Origin: Cellulophaga lytica DSM 7489 | Lineage (GTDB): Bacteria > Bacteroidota > Bacteroidia > Flavobacteriales > Flavobacteriaceae | Direction: 5' to 3' | NCBI RefSeq assembly: GCF_000190595.1 | Contig: NC_015167.1 | Span: forward strand, 3,270,501 to 3,334,500 | Length of the DNA stretch: 64,000 bases | Shown: positions 33,692 to 42,646 of the stretch, piece by piece | Position numbering within the stretch: position 1 is the stretch's first letter | Layout of the letters: each line of letters starts with the position of its first letter | The notes under the pieces: model-generated | The model's input: the letters and a program-made list of their open reading frames with translations, nothing else | Database searches by the model: none | Told to the model about the DNA's origin: nothing | Position numbers and translations under genes: made by a program

Positions 33692-35215
33692 ATGGAAAGT
33701 TCTACTAACAAGTATCGTTTAGAAATGTCTGGAATCTCTAAAAGTTTTGGAAATGTTTCTGTACTAAAAGATGTAAATATAAAAGTAAAGCACGGAGAAA
33801 TTCACGCTTTATTAGGTGAAAACGGGGCTGGAAAATCTACCTTAATAAAAATACTTAGTGGTGTGCACCAAAAAGATACAGGTAAGGTGGTTTTAGATGG
33901 TGAAGAAATTAAACCAAAAAATACACATGATGGTCAGGTTTTAGGTATAAATGTAGTGTACCAAGAGTTGTCTTTGGTGCAAGATTTGTCTGTTGCAGAA
34001 AACATTTATCTGCATAAACTTGGCACTACTAAGTTTTGGATGAATTGGAAAGAATTAACCAATAATGCACAAGAATTATTAGACTCTTTAGATTTTGAAA
34101 TTAACGCATCTGCAAGAGTTAGAGACTTAAGTATAGTACAAAAACAAGTAGTAGAAATAGCAAAAGCCATATCTGAAGACACTAAAGTTTTGGTGCTAGA
34201 TGAGCCAACAACAGTTTTTGATCCTACAGACATAAAAAAATTATTTAGTAACCTATTTAAATTAAAAGAAAAAGGGATTTCTATTATTTATATATCTCAT
34301 CATTTAGATGAAATTTTTAAAATAGCAGATACCATTACTGTGTTAAGAGATGGTGTAGATACAGGCAGTATGTCTACTTTAGACACAGACAAAGACAGTG
34401 TTATTCATTTAATGATTGGTCGTGAGTTAAAAGATTTATACCCTAAAAAAGATAATCTAGTAGGAGAAATTCCTGTTTTTGAAGTTAAAAATTTAACAGC
34501 AAAAGATACTATGGTTTATGATGTATCTTTTTCTGTAAAACCAGGAGAAATACTAGGTATTGCAGGTTTGGGAGGTAGTGGAAGAACAGAAACTGCTAAA
34601 CTTATTTTTGGTGCAGATAAAAAAAAATCGGGCACATTACTTTTAGAAGGAAAGGAAATTAAAACAAATTCTCCTGTAGATGCAGCTGCACACCAAATAG
34701 GTTTTGTATCTGAAGACAGAAAAGAGGAAGGTGTGTTTTTGCCATTATCTATTAGGCGTAATATAAGCGTTACCAGCTTTAAATCTATCTCTAGTAAATT
34801 AGGTTTTATAAATATAGATAGTGAATATAAAAAGGTATTGGGTTTAATTAAAAAGTTAAATATAAAAACTCCAAACTCAGAGGTTAATGTAAAAAACCTA
34901 AGTGGAGGAAATCAGCAAAAAGTAGCATTAGCCAAATGGCTAAGTATAGATAGTAAAGTAATTTTTATAGATGAGCCAACAAGAGGTGTAGATGTTGGTG
35001 CTAAAATTGAAATTTATAAGCTTATAAATGAAGTTGCTAAAAAAGGAGTAGGTGTTGTAGTAATATCTTCTGATATGCCAGAAATTATGGGGATTACAGA
35101 CCGTATTTTGGTAATGCACCAAGGAACAATTTATGGTGAGCTACAAAAGCATCAATTTTCTGAAGAAAACATTTTACGTTACTCCATAGGAGAACCATTA
35201 AAACAAACTAATTAA
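33692..35215 (+). CDS. Sugar ABC transporter ATP-binding protein (double cassette)
   Basis: A 507-residue protein with two ABC domains, like RbsA. Domain 1 has Walker A GENGAGKST and Walker B VLVLDEPT; its signature is altered (LSIVQKQ). Domain 2 has GLGGSGRTE in place of a canonical Walker A, an intact LSGGNQQK signature and IFIDEPTRGVD. This one-normal, one-degenerate pattern is typical of monosaccharide ABC importers. I use the ATG at 33692, one base after the binding protein's stop; the longer frame overlaps that gene. It energises import through the permease encoded next. Confidence 0.93.
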   Translation: MESSTNKYRLEMSGISKSFGNVSVLKDVNIKVKHGEIHALLGENGAGKSTLIKILSGVHQKDTGKVVLDGEEIKPKNTHDGQVLGINVVYQELSLVQDLSVAENIYLHKLGTTKFWMNWKELTNNAQELLDSLDFEINASARVRDLSIVQKQVVEIAKAISEDTKVLVLDEPTTVFDPTDIKKLFSNLFKLKEKGISIIYISHHLDEIFKIADTITVLRDGVDTGSMSTLDTDKDSVIHLMIGRELKDLYPKKDNLVGEIPVFEVKNLTAKDTMVYDVSFSVKPGEILGIAGLGGSGRTETAKLIFGADKKKSGTLLLEGKEIKTNSPVDAAAHQIGFVSEDRKEEGVFLPLSIRRNISVTSFKSISSKLGFINIDSEYKKVLGLIKKLNIKTPNSEVNVKNLSGGNQQKVALAKWLSIDSKVIFIDEPTRGVDVGAKIEIYKLINEVAKKGVGVVVISSDMPEIMGITDRILVMHQGTIYGELQKHQFSEENILRYSIGEPLKQTN

Positions 35216-35233
35216 TAATATAAAACCAACATT

Positions 35234-36202
35234 ATGGCTATCACATTAAAAGAACAATTAAGCAGTCCAGGTGGTGTTCTTAAGTTTTTAGTAAAATATA
35301 ATACAGTATTTATTTTTTTATTATTAGTGCTATTTTCTGCACTAATTTCAGATGTGTTTTTTACATCGGTAAACTTGTCTAACTTATTAAAACAAGTATC
35401 TGGAATAGGAATTATAAGCATTGGTATGCTTATCGTAATTTTAACTGGTGGTATAGACTTGTCTGTAGGCTCTATGGTAGCGTTATTGGCAGTAACATTT
35501 GCTATTTTGGTAAATATATTTGCTTTGCCATTGGCAATTTTAATGACACTTGCCATTGGTTTTGGCTTAGGTAGTATTTCGGGTTATTTAGTTGCTTATC
35601 AAAAAATGGCTCCCTTTGTTGCTACATTGGCATTAATGACTATTGCACGTGGTTTAGGTTTTATTTACTCTAAGGGTTCTCCTGTAACTTTTAAGACCTA
35701 CGGCGGATTATACATGTCTAATTTTGCAAACAACTCTACCTTAGGTATTCCTAACATTGCAATTGTATTTTTTATTATAGTTGGTATTACTATGGTTATG
35801 CTTAGGTACAATGTTTTTGGTAGGTTAATAATAGCTATTGGTAGTAATGAAGAAGCCTCTAGACTATCTGGTATTAAGGTAAATAAGTATAAATTTTTAG
35901 TATATGCTATTTCTGGTACATTGGCAGCAACAGCGGCTATAATTGTAGCTTCAAGAACAAATTTAGGTTCTCCTAATATGGGAATGTCTTGGGAGTTAGA
36001 TGCCATTGCTGCTGTGGTAATTGGTGGTGCCAGTTTAAATGGTGGTAAAGGAACTGCCATTAATACTTTAATGGGTGTGCTAATTTTAGGACTTATAGGT
36101 AATATTTTAAACTTATTAAATGTACCGTCATATCCACAACAAGTGGTTAAAGGTGGTATCATCATATTTGCTGTATTGTTACAAAGGTTTGAGCGTAAAT
36201 AA
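35234..36202 (+). CDS. Sugar ABC transporter permease (RbsC-like)
   Basis: A 322-residue membrane protein with about 8-10 hydrophobic segments, of the BPD_transp_2 family. It has GIDLSVGSMVAL near the first third, MAPFVATLALMTIARG, and the conserved late segment ELDAIAAVVIGGASLNGGKG, which contacts the ATPase. A single gene suggests a homodimeric permease. It is 18 bases after the ATPase gene and 13 before the mannitol dehydrogenase gene. Confidence 0.93.
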   Translation: MAITLKEQLSSPGGVLKFLVKYNTVFIFLLLVLFSALISDVFFTSVNLSNLLKQVSGIGIISIGMLIVILTGGIDLSVGSMVALLAVTFAILVNIFALPLAILMTLAIGFGLGSISGYLVAYQKMAPFVATLALMTIARGLGFIYSKGSPVTFKTYGGLYMSNFANNSTLGIPNIAIVFFIIVGITMVMLRYNVFGRLIIAIGSNEEASRLSGIKVNKYKFLVYAISGTLAATAAIIVASRTNLGSPNMGMSWELDAIAAVVIGGASLNGGKGTAINTLMGVLILGLIGNILNLLNVPSYPQQVVKGGIIIFAVLLQRFERK

Positions 36203-36215
36203 AAAAGATTCATCA

Positions 36216-37712
36216 ATGGAAAATTTAAAATTAAATAACAGTAATCTTTCTAAAATATCAGAAAGAGTTTTGGTTCCTAATTACAATAGGTTAGATATTA
36301 AAACAGGTATTGTGCACGTTGGTATTGGTGGTTTTCACAGGGCTCACCAAGCTTATTACACAGATTTGCTTTTGCAAAACAATAAAAATAAAGATTGGGG
36401 AATTTGTGGTGTTGCTCTATTAGATTTTGACACTAAAATTTACAACACCTTAAAGGAACAAGATGGCTTGTATACATTAATAATTAAAGAATTAGACGGC
36501 ACACATACCAAACAAGTTATAGGATCTATAGTAGAGTATTTATTTGCGCCAGAAGACCCAGTAAAGGTGATAGAAAAAATGGCACATCCTGATGTAAAAA
36601 TTATTACACTTACCATTACAGAAGGTGGTTATAACTACAATGAAGCTACTAGGGGTTTTGACTTTGGTAATACGCTAATTAAACACGATTTAGAATTTCC
36701 TAATAATCCTAAAACCATATACGGTTACTTAACACAAGCCCTTAAATTAAGAAAAGAAAGGGGGTTAAAAGGTTGCACCATACAGTCTTGTGATAATATA
36801 CAAGAAAACGGACATATGATTAAAAATATGCTACTTAGTTATGTAAAAAAGGCGCAACCAAGCTTAACTAACTGGATTATAGAAAATGTATCTTTTCCTA
36901 ATGCAATGGTAGACCGTATAACGCCAGCTACATCCTCAGAAGATATTACAAGTTTAAAAAATACATCTGGTATTTTAGATGCTTGGCCAGTAGTTTGTGA
37001 GCCATTTAAGCAATGGGTTATAGAAGATAACTTTGCACAAGGTAGACCAGATTGGGGAAATGTAGGAGCACAATTTGTTACTGATGTTGTCCCTTATGAA
37101 AAAATGAAATTAAGTTTGTTAAATGCAGGACATTCTGTAATTGGTATTTTAGGTGCTTTACTAGGTTACCAAACCATAGACCAAGCAGTACATAACAAAA
37201 ACATTAGTACATTTTTACATTTATATATGAATGTAGAAGTTACACCAATACTAGGTAATTTAGAAGGTTTAGACTTAGATTTATATAAGAAAACTCTATT
37301 AGAGAGGTTTGGAAACAAAAATATAAAGGATCAAATAGAACGAATTTGTTCTGAGAGCTCTGCTAAATTTCCAATATTTATTTTGCCAACGGTTAAGGCA
37401 CAATTAAAAAATAATGGTTCTGTAGATTTAGCTGCTTTTATAGTAGCTGCTTGGGCAATATATAGTTTAGGAAAAGATGAAAACGGAGTGCCATTAGTTA
37501 TAAAAGATGCTAATAAATTGTTGTTAGATGTAAAAGCTACAGCAGCTGTAACCAACCCAGAAGCATTTTTAGAATTAGAAACAATTTTTGGAGAATTAAA
37601 AAATTCTACAAAGTTTAAAGAGGCATATATAAAAGCATACAATAACATTACTAATAATGGAGTAGAGCAATGTTTAAGAGAAATAAATAGTAATAGTTTA
37701 AGTCATATTTAA
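36216..37712 (+). CDS. Mannitol 2-dehydrogenase
   Basis: A 498-residue polyol dehydrogenase of the mannitol dehydrogenase family. The N-terminal Rossmann segment is VHVGIGGFHRAHQAYYTD. The family active-site pattern K-x5-N-x2-H is present in MKLSLLNAGHSVIG. The length matches mannitol 2-dehydrogenases and fructuronate reductases. I prefer mannitol because a fructokinase follows directly: mannitol is oxidised to fructose with NAD+ and fructose is then phosphorylated. A mannitol cluster with this logic has been described in the alga-degrading flavobacterium Zobellia galactanivorans. I chose the ATG at 36216, since the longer frame overlaps the permease. Confidence 0.9.
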   Translation: MENLKLNNSNLSKISERVLVPNYNRLDIKTGIVHVGIGGFHRAHQAYYTDLLLQNNKNKDWGICGVALLDFDTKIYNTLKEQDGLYTLIIKELDGTHTKQVIGSIVEYLFAPEDPVKVIEKMAHPDVKIITLTITEGGYNYNEATRGFDFGNTLIKHDLEFPNNPKTIYGYLTQALKLRKERGLKGCTIQSCDNIQENGHMIKNMLLSYVKKAQPSLTNWIIENVSFPNAMVDRITPATSSEDITSLKNTSGILDAWPVVCEPFKQWVIEDNFAQGRPDWGNVGAQFVTDVVPYEKMKLSLLNAGHSVIGILGALLGYQTIDQAVHNKNISTFLHLYMNVEVTPILGNLEGLDLDLYKKTLLERFGNKNIKDQIERICSESSAKFPIFILPTVKAQLKNNGSVDLAAFIVAAWAIYSLGKDENGVPLVIKDANKLLLDVKATAAVTNPEAFLELETIFGELKNSTKFKEAYIKAYNNITNNGVEQCLREINSNSLSHI

Positions 37713-38597
37713 ATGAAAAAAATTGTATGTTTTGGAGAAGTTCTTTGGGATATTTTTCCTACTCATAAAAAAATTGGAGGCGCACCTTTAAATGTAGCAT
37801 TAAGGTTAAACTCTTTAACTAATAATGTGTCAATTATTAGCAAAATTGGTGATGATGAAAACGGTGAGTTAATCAAAAAATATATTGATGAACAAGGTGT
37901 AAACACCAATAACCTTCAGGTAGATGATGCTTTGCAGACAGGAGAAGTAAAGGTTATGCTTAACTCTAAAGGTTCTGCTACATATGACATACAGTTTCCT
38001 AGAGCTTGGGATAATATATCACTAACAACCAACACAAAGGAAATTGTTAAAAGTTCTGATGCTTTTATATACGGTAGTTTAGTTGCTAGAGATACAACTT
38101 CTAGAGATACATTGTATAGTTTATTAAAGCTGGCCAAGTTTAAAATTTTTGATGTAAACTTAAGGAGTCCTTATTATACAATTGAAGTTTTAAATTATTT
38201 AATGAAAGAGGCTAGTTTTATTAAATTTAATGACGATGAAATTTTTGAGATAGGAAATGCATTACACTCTAAAACACACTCATTAGAACAGAATATTAAG
38301 TTTATTGCAGAGCATACCCAAACCAACTCTATATGTGTTACTAAAGGTCGTCATGGAGCAATTTTATATTATAATAATACCTTTTATTACAATAGTGGTT
38401 ACCAAATAGATGTTGTAGATACAGTAGGAGCAGGTGATTCTTTTTTAGCTACACTAATTAATAAATTATTAAAAGAGAATAATCCACAAAATGCAATAGA
38501 CTGTGCTTGTGCTGTAGGTGCTTTGGTTGCTGGTAGTGAAGGCGCTAACCCTACAATTAAAACAGAGGATATTGAAAAATTTATACATCCAGATTAA
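37713..38597 (+). CDS. PfkB-family fructokinase
   Basis: A 294-residue PfkB/ribokinase-family kinase. It has the N-terminal FGEVLWDIFP, KIGGAPLNVALRL with the di-Gly lid, and the C-terminal catalytic motif DTVGAGDSFLATL, whose Asp is the base. It starts immediately after the stop of the mannitol dehydrogenase gene, so translation is coupled. It probably phosphorylates the fructose made by that enzyme to fructose 6-phosphate, which enters glycolysis. A terminator follows at 38624. Confidence 0.9.
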   Translation: MKKIVCFGEVLWDIFPTHKKIGGAPLNVALRLNSLTNNVSIISKIGDDENGELIKKYIDEQGVNTNNLQVDDALQTGEVKVMLNSKGSATYDIQFPRAWDNISLTTNTKEIVKSSDAFIYGSLVARDTTSRDTLYSLLKLAKFKIFDVNLRSPYYTIEVLNYLMKEASFIKFNDDEIFEIGNALHSKTHSLEQNIKFIAEHTQTNSICVTKGRHGAILYYNNTFYYNSGYQIDVVDTVGAGDSFLATLINKLLKENNPQNAIDCACAVGALVAGSEGANPTIKTEDIEKFIHPD

Positions 38598-38623
38598 AAT
38601 ATATACCCATTAAAATGGTACTA

Positions 38624-38659
38624 CAGAGGCTATGTAACACCACATAGTCTCTTTTTTTT
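38624..38659 (+). terminator. Rho-independent terminator
   Basis: AGAGGCTATGT pairs with ACATAGTCTCT (one G-T pair), followed by eight T. It ends the mannitol operon. Confidence 0.85.
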
Positions 38660-38706
38660 ATTCATTTTTATAAAATTAGATTATATATACTATTTTTTTA
38701 CATAAA

Positions 38707-38724
38707 TTAGTAAACGTTTACTAA
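38707..38724. promoter_or_regulatory. Perfect 18-bp palindrome, TetR operator
   Basis: TTAGTAAACGTTTACTAA is its own reverse complement over all 18 bases. It lies 28 bases before the ATG of the TetR gene, where autorepression would be expected. Confidence 0.75.
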
Positions 38725-38751
38725 AACGTTGGTTTTAATCTATATATTTAA

Positions 38752-39378
38752 ATGAAAAGTAAAATAAAAAGTACAGCAATTTCATTATTTAATGCCAATG
38801 GTATTGCAAACGTATCTATGAAGCAAGTTGCAGATTGTTTAAAAATTAGTGCAGGAAATTTAAGCTATCACTATAAAAACAAAGCAATATTATTAGCTGT
38901 TATTTATACAGATATGTATGAAGAAACTTTAGATTATATACTTCCTGAAAACAGCTATATCACATTATTTCATTTTGAAGAAATGATGCTTAAGTTTGAT
39001 GATTTACAACAACGTTACTGTTTCTTTTTTAATGACATAGTACATATAATAAAAACCTACCCAGAAATTGCTAAAAAGTATGAAGCATCTAACCTTATTA
39101 GGTTTAAAGACGCTAGAAAACTTATAGATTATTACATAGAAACAGACCGTATTATACCAGAAAATGATAGTATAGATTACAATAAAACTATTTATAATAT
39201 TTGGATGACAAGTACATTTTGGCAATCACAAAAACTAGCAATACACACAGCTAGTTACACAATTAATAAATGTGGGTCTATAGAAATGCTGTGGAGTATT
39301 TTATTGCCATACCTAACAACAAAAGGCCTAGAAGAATACCAGCAGCTTAGAAAATTTGTAAAATTACCAACCAACTAA
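38752..39378 (+). CDS. TetR/AcrR-family transcriptional regulator
   Basis: A 208-residue regulator. The N-terminal HTH (about 1-50) is typical of TetR: FNANGIANVSMKQVADCLKISAGNLSYHYKNKAILL. The C-terminal ligand domain is helical and matches the flavobacterial TetR group that ends in a conserved tail. A perfect 18-bp palindrome 28 bases upstream is the likely binding site for autoregulation. It is 10 bases from the Mpo1-like gene and probably controls it. The ligand may be a fatty acid or acyl compound, by analogy with the target enzyme's known chemistry in yeast; that is inference. Confidence 0.9.
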   Translation: MKSKIKSTAISLFNANGIANVSMKQVADCLKISAGNLSYHYKNKAILLAVIYTDMYEETLDYILPENSYITLFHFEEMMLKFDDLQQRYCFFFNDIVHIIKTYPEIAKKYEASNLIRFKDARKLIDYYIETDRIIPENDSIDYNKTIYNIWMTSTFWQSQKLAIHTASYTINKCGSIEMLWSILLPYLTTKGLEEYQQLRKFVKLPTN

Positions 39379-39388
39379 ATATACAACT

Positions 39389-39874
39389 ATGAGAAAAATT
39401 GATATGCTATTGGCAGAATACGCAGTAAGTCATCAAACAAAACTAAATATAGCTATACACTACATTTGTGTGCCGCTTATTTTTTTTAGTTTAATTGGTT
39501 TATTAGCCAGTATACCTATCCCAAACGTTATTACAAATGCATTACCAGTTTTTTTAGTGCCTTATGCTCATTTAGGCACACTTGTTATAATTTTTGGCTT
39601 ATTGTATTACCTTAAACTATCTAAAGCTTTGTTTGTAGGAATGTTATTTTTTTCTGCCTTAGTTTTATTAACCATAAATTTTGTGTCCTTATTTGTTGCT
39701 GTACCTTTATGGTTAAGTATGCTACTAATTTTTGTTGTTGCTTGGATAGGGCAATTTATAGGGCATAACCACGAGGGTAAAAAGCCATCTTTTTTAAAAG
39801 ATTTACAGTTTTTAATGATTGGTCCGGCTTGGACAATGAGTCATTTGTTTGATGCTTTAGATATTAAGTTTTAA
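39389..39874 (+). CDS. Mpo1-like (DUF962) membrane protein
   Basis: A 161-residue protein with four hydrophobic segments and the DUF962/YGL010w pattern: an N-terminal YAVSHQTKLNIAIHYICVP and the later IGQFIGHNHEGKKPSFLKDLQFLMIGPAW. In yeast, Mpo1 is an Fe(II)-dependent dioxygenase that removes one carbon from 2-hydroxy fatty acids, using conserved His residues such as those visible here. Bacterial function is not established, but lipid oxidation in the membrane is plausible. It is co-transcribed with the TetR gene. Confidence 0.88.
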   Translation: MRKIDMLLAEYAVSHQTKLNIAIHYICVPLIFFSLIGLLASIPIPNVITNALPVFLVPYAHLGTLVIIFGLLYYLKLSKALFVGMLFFSALVLLTINFVSLFVAVPLWLSMLLIFVVAWIGQFIGHNHEGKKPSFLKDLQFLMIGPAWTMSHLFDALDIKF

Positions 39875-39903
39875 TATGTAATAACTACTACTATTAAGTG
39901 TTG

Positions 39904-41292
39904 TTAAAGCATATTAATAACACTTAGTAGTTTAGATTTACTTAAAAATAAGTTGTACTCTGTATCTATTTCTTTAAGCTGAGTCTCTATTAATTTTACT
40001 TCTCTGTAATTTACTAAAAATAGGGAGCCTTCACCTAAGTTAAACTTTCGTTCTTCTGTATACACTAGTTTTTTATAATCTTTAACCAAGTCTTTAATAA
40101 TAGTATGTTGGTTGTTGTAAGATTCTATTTGTTGTAAACCACTTTCTATTTTGTTACTAAGGTTAACCTTAGTTGCCATAATATCAAAATCTATATCTTT
40201 TAATTTTACCTTGGTTAATTTTAAATCTGCTCTTTCTTTTCTTAAAAATAAAGGAAAACTAACTGCTAATCCTGTTTTATAGTTTGATGTATTAAAACTA
40301 TCTAAATTTTTATAATCTGAACTTAAAAAATTGTATTGCAAATCTATTTTAGGCAACAAATTATTGGTTTTGTACCTTTTATCTATCGTTAAAATGTTTT
40401 TCTTAATCTGTAACTCTTTTAATTTAGGGTGATTTTCTACCAATTCTTCAGTAGTATTAAGTAATGAGCTATTTAAAACAGTATTTATGCTATTAATTGT
40501 TGTTGTATCTGGAGTAATAGCATCTGTAATTTCTAATGGTAAATTATTCTGTAGCCACAAAAAGTTAGATACTTCTAATTTAGATTTTATGTATCCTATT
40601 CTTGCTTTTTCAATGTCTAGCAATCTATTTTTATAATTAATACTAGCTTCTAGCGTATCTACCGCAGGTTTATCACCCGCAAAAAAGCTCTTTTTTACAT
40701 TTAACAATCTAACTTCTGCATTTTTTAAATATGCAGAATATACAAGTTTAGCCTTGTAGTTTTTTAACCAATTAAAATAAGCCTCTGTGGCATCAAACAA
40801 AAAGTCGTTTACAACTAATTTTTGCTTGGCAGCAGCTTGTTGGGTGTATAATTTAGCTTGTTTTAATGTTGCCATTCTTTTATTAGTAAGCAACCCTTTA
40901 GCTAAAGAAACAGAAACTCCAGCACTGTATAAACCGTCTTCTGGCGTATTATATTCGGGGTTTAAATAGGTACCTTCGTTATTTTCATAGTTTGCTTTTA
41001 GTTCTACGCCATACCATGTAGGAATTTTAAAAGCAGCATTTAATTTATCATAATATGTAGTTCCTTTAAATTCTTTATTGCTAAAATCTACTTCTAATTT
41101 AGGATCAAAAGCACCTCTAGATTTTAATAGTTTTGCTTCACTCTCTGTAGTTATTAAACGTGCTTGTTTTACTATAGGATGGTATTTTTTTACATAACCT
41201 AAGTATTCTTCTAAGCTTAATATGCTATCTGTTTCTTGGGCTTGTGACGTAAAGCACAGTATAGAAAAAAATAGAATTATATATTTATTCAT
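39904..41292 (-). CDS. TolC-like outer-membrane efflux protein
   Basis: A 462-residue outer membrane efflux protein (OEP family). A signal peptide (1-18, ending SQAQ) precedes two repeats of long amphipathic helices (about 40-260 and 280-450), with typical segments ATEAYFNWLKNYKAKLVYSAYLKNAEVRL and EERKFNLGEGSLFLVNYREVKLIET. It forms the outer-membrane duct of a tripartite system with the HlyD-like adaptor and ABC exporter encoded just upstream in the same operon (4 bases between it and the adaptor gene). Confidence 0.92.
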   Translation of the reverse strand: MNKYIILFFSILCFTSQAQETDSILSLEEYLGYVKKYHPIVKQARLITTESEAKLLKSRGAFDPKLEVDFSNKEFKGTTYYDKLNAAFKIPTWYGVELKANYENNEGTYLNPEYNTPEDGLYSAGVSVSLAKGLLTNKRMATLKQAKLYTQQAAAKQKLVVNDFLFDATEAYFNWLKNYKAKLVYSAYLKNAEVRLLNVKKSFFAGDKPAVDTLEASINYKNRLLDIEKARIGYIKSKLEVSNFLWLQNNLPLEITDAITPDTTTINSINTVLNSSLLNTTEELVENHPKLKELQIKKNILTIDKRYKTNNLLPKIDLQYNFLSSDYKNLDSFNTSNYKTGLAVSFPLFLRKERADLKLTKVKLKDIDFDIMATKVNLSNKIESGLQQIESYNNQHTIIKDLVKDYKKLVYTEERKFNLGEGSLFLVNYREVKLIETQLKEIDTEYNLFLSKSKLLSVINML

Positions 41293-41296
41293 TCGT

Positions 41297-42643
41297 TTAT
41301 TTTTTATCAGAAGTTGATGTTTTAGGAGTGTAATAATTTGGAGGGAAACTGTTTATTTGTCTCCAAATTTCAAACCAAATAGGGACATTTTCTAATAGTG
41401 CAATTGTTTTGGCACCAGAACCAACACGTATAGCCTCTGGCCAAGGAGCATCTTCTGCATTTGGCTTTAATAACACTCTATATTTTCCATTTGTACTTAT
41501 AAAGTTTTCTATTGCTACTATTTTTGCTCCGTAGGTACCGTATGATACGTTTGGCCAACCACTAAATACAATTGCTGGCCAACCATCAAACTGTACACGT
41601 ACATCTTCACCAATATGTATTAAAGGCAAATCTATTGGGCTAACATACATTTCTACAGCCAAATCATAATTAGCAGGCATAATATGCACCAAAGGCTCTC
41701 CTTCTTTAAAAGTTTCTCCTAAACCAGCCTTAATTGTTTTATTAATATAACCAGCTTGCGGAGCTGTAATGTATAACAAACTACTTCTTTTTTTGTAATT
41801 AGCTAAACTGGTTTCTAGTTTAGATACTTGTGCTTCAGTGTCTAAACCACTAGATTCTGCAGTATATAAACTACTTTGTGCTTTTGCTATTTTATCTGCA
41901 TAAGTGGCCCTTAATGTAGCAATAGCAAGTTTACTATTTACCAAGTCTTGCTTAGTACTTAGTAACTTGTTTTGTTGTGAGGTTAGCTTAGCATTAACTT
42001 CTTGCAATTTAGATTGCTTTTCTTCTACATCCTTTACAGCTTTTATACCTTCTGCCTGTAAAGCAATTGCACGCTGGTATTGAGTATTTGCAATATCTGC
42101 CTTAATTTTAATAGCTTCTAAATCTATACTGTCACTAGTTACTTTTAAAGCCGTTTGCGCTACTTTGTTTTTAGCTTGCTCTAGTTTTAAAACACGTTCT
42201 TGCTCTAGGGCTTTAATTTGGTTTTTTAAAGCATCAGTTTTGTTTTTGTAAGCTACAACAGAAGAAGCCTTAGCAGTTAACTGGTCATTAGTTCTTTGTG
42301 CAAGGTTTTCATCAAAATAATCACTTTTAACTTCAGATATACGTAAAATAGTATCTCCCTTTTTCACAAAATTACCTTCTTGTACATACCATTGTTCTAC
42401 ACGACCTGGAATCTGAGATTGCAGTGTTTGTGGTCTTTGGTTAGGCTTAAGCGTAGTAACATTACCTTGACTTGTGATATTTTGTGTCCACGGTAAAAAC
42501 AAAATTAGCAACAAAAAGATACTAAAAAATTTAAGAAAATTTTTAAAACCTTTGTGATACTCTTTATTAAATATTTCTTTTCCAGACCTATAGTTAGATA
42601 AGTCTATATTTTTAGCTACTTGATTTTCAGATATATTTAGCAT
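41297..42643 (-). CDS. HlyD-like membrane fusion protein
   Basis: A 448-residue periplasmic adaptor. One transmembrane segment (about 36-55) is followed by a biotinyl-lipoyl half motif (IPGRVEQWYVQEGNFVKKGD), a long coiled coil (about 120-290, rich in Lys, Ala and Gln), the second lipoyl half (ITAPQAGYINKTIKAGLGETFKEGEPLVHIMP) and a beta-barrel domain. It links the inner-membrane ABC protein to TolC. It is 3 bases after the ABC gene. Confidence 0.93.
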   Translation of the reverse strand: MLNISENQVAKNIDLSNYRSGKEIFNKEYHKGFKNFLKFFSIFLLLILFLPWTQNITSQGNVTTLKPNQRPQTLQSQIPGRVEQWYVQEGNFVKKGDTILRISEVKSDYFDENLAQRTNDQLTAKASSVVAYKNKTDALKNQIKALEQERVLKLEQAKNKVAQTALKVTSDSIDLEAIKIKADIANTQYQRAIALQAEGIKAVKDVEEKQSKLQEVNAKLTSQQNKLLSTKQDLVNSKLAIATLRATYADKIAKAQSSLYTAESSGLDTEAQVSKLETSLANYKKRSSLLYITAPQAGYINKTIKAGLGETFKEGEPLVHIMPANYDLAVEMYVSPIDLPLIHIGEDVRVQFDGWPAIVFSGWPNVSYGTYGAKIVAIENFISTNGKYRVLLKPNAEDAPWPEAIRVGSGAKTIALLENVPIWFEIWRQINSFPPNYYTPKTSTSDKK

Positions 42644-42646
42644 AGC

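Noticed and set aside
35698-36216. A 172-codon minus-strand frame opposite the sugar permease gene
   Set aside because: It mirrors a hydrophobic plus-strand membrane protein with clear family motifs; its own translation has no recognisable pattern.
36216-37712. Calling the polyol dehydrogenase a fructuronate reductase (uxuB-like)
   Set aside because: The family motif does not separate the two, but the following fructokinase and the absence of uronate isomerase or mannonate dehydratase genes favour mannitol.
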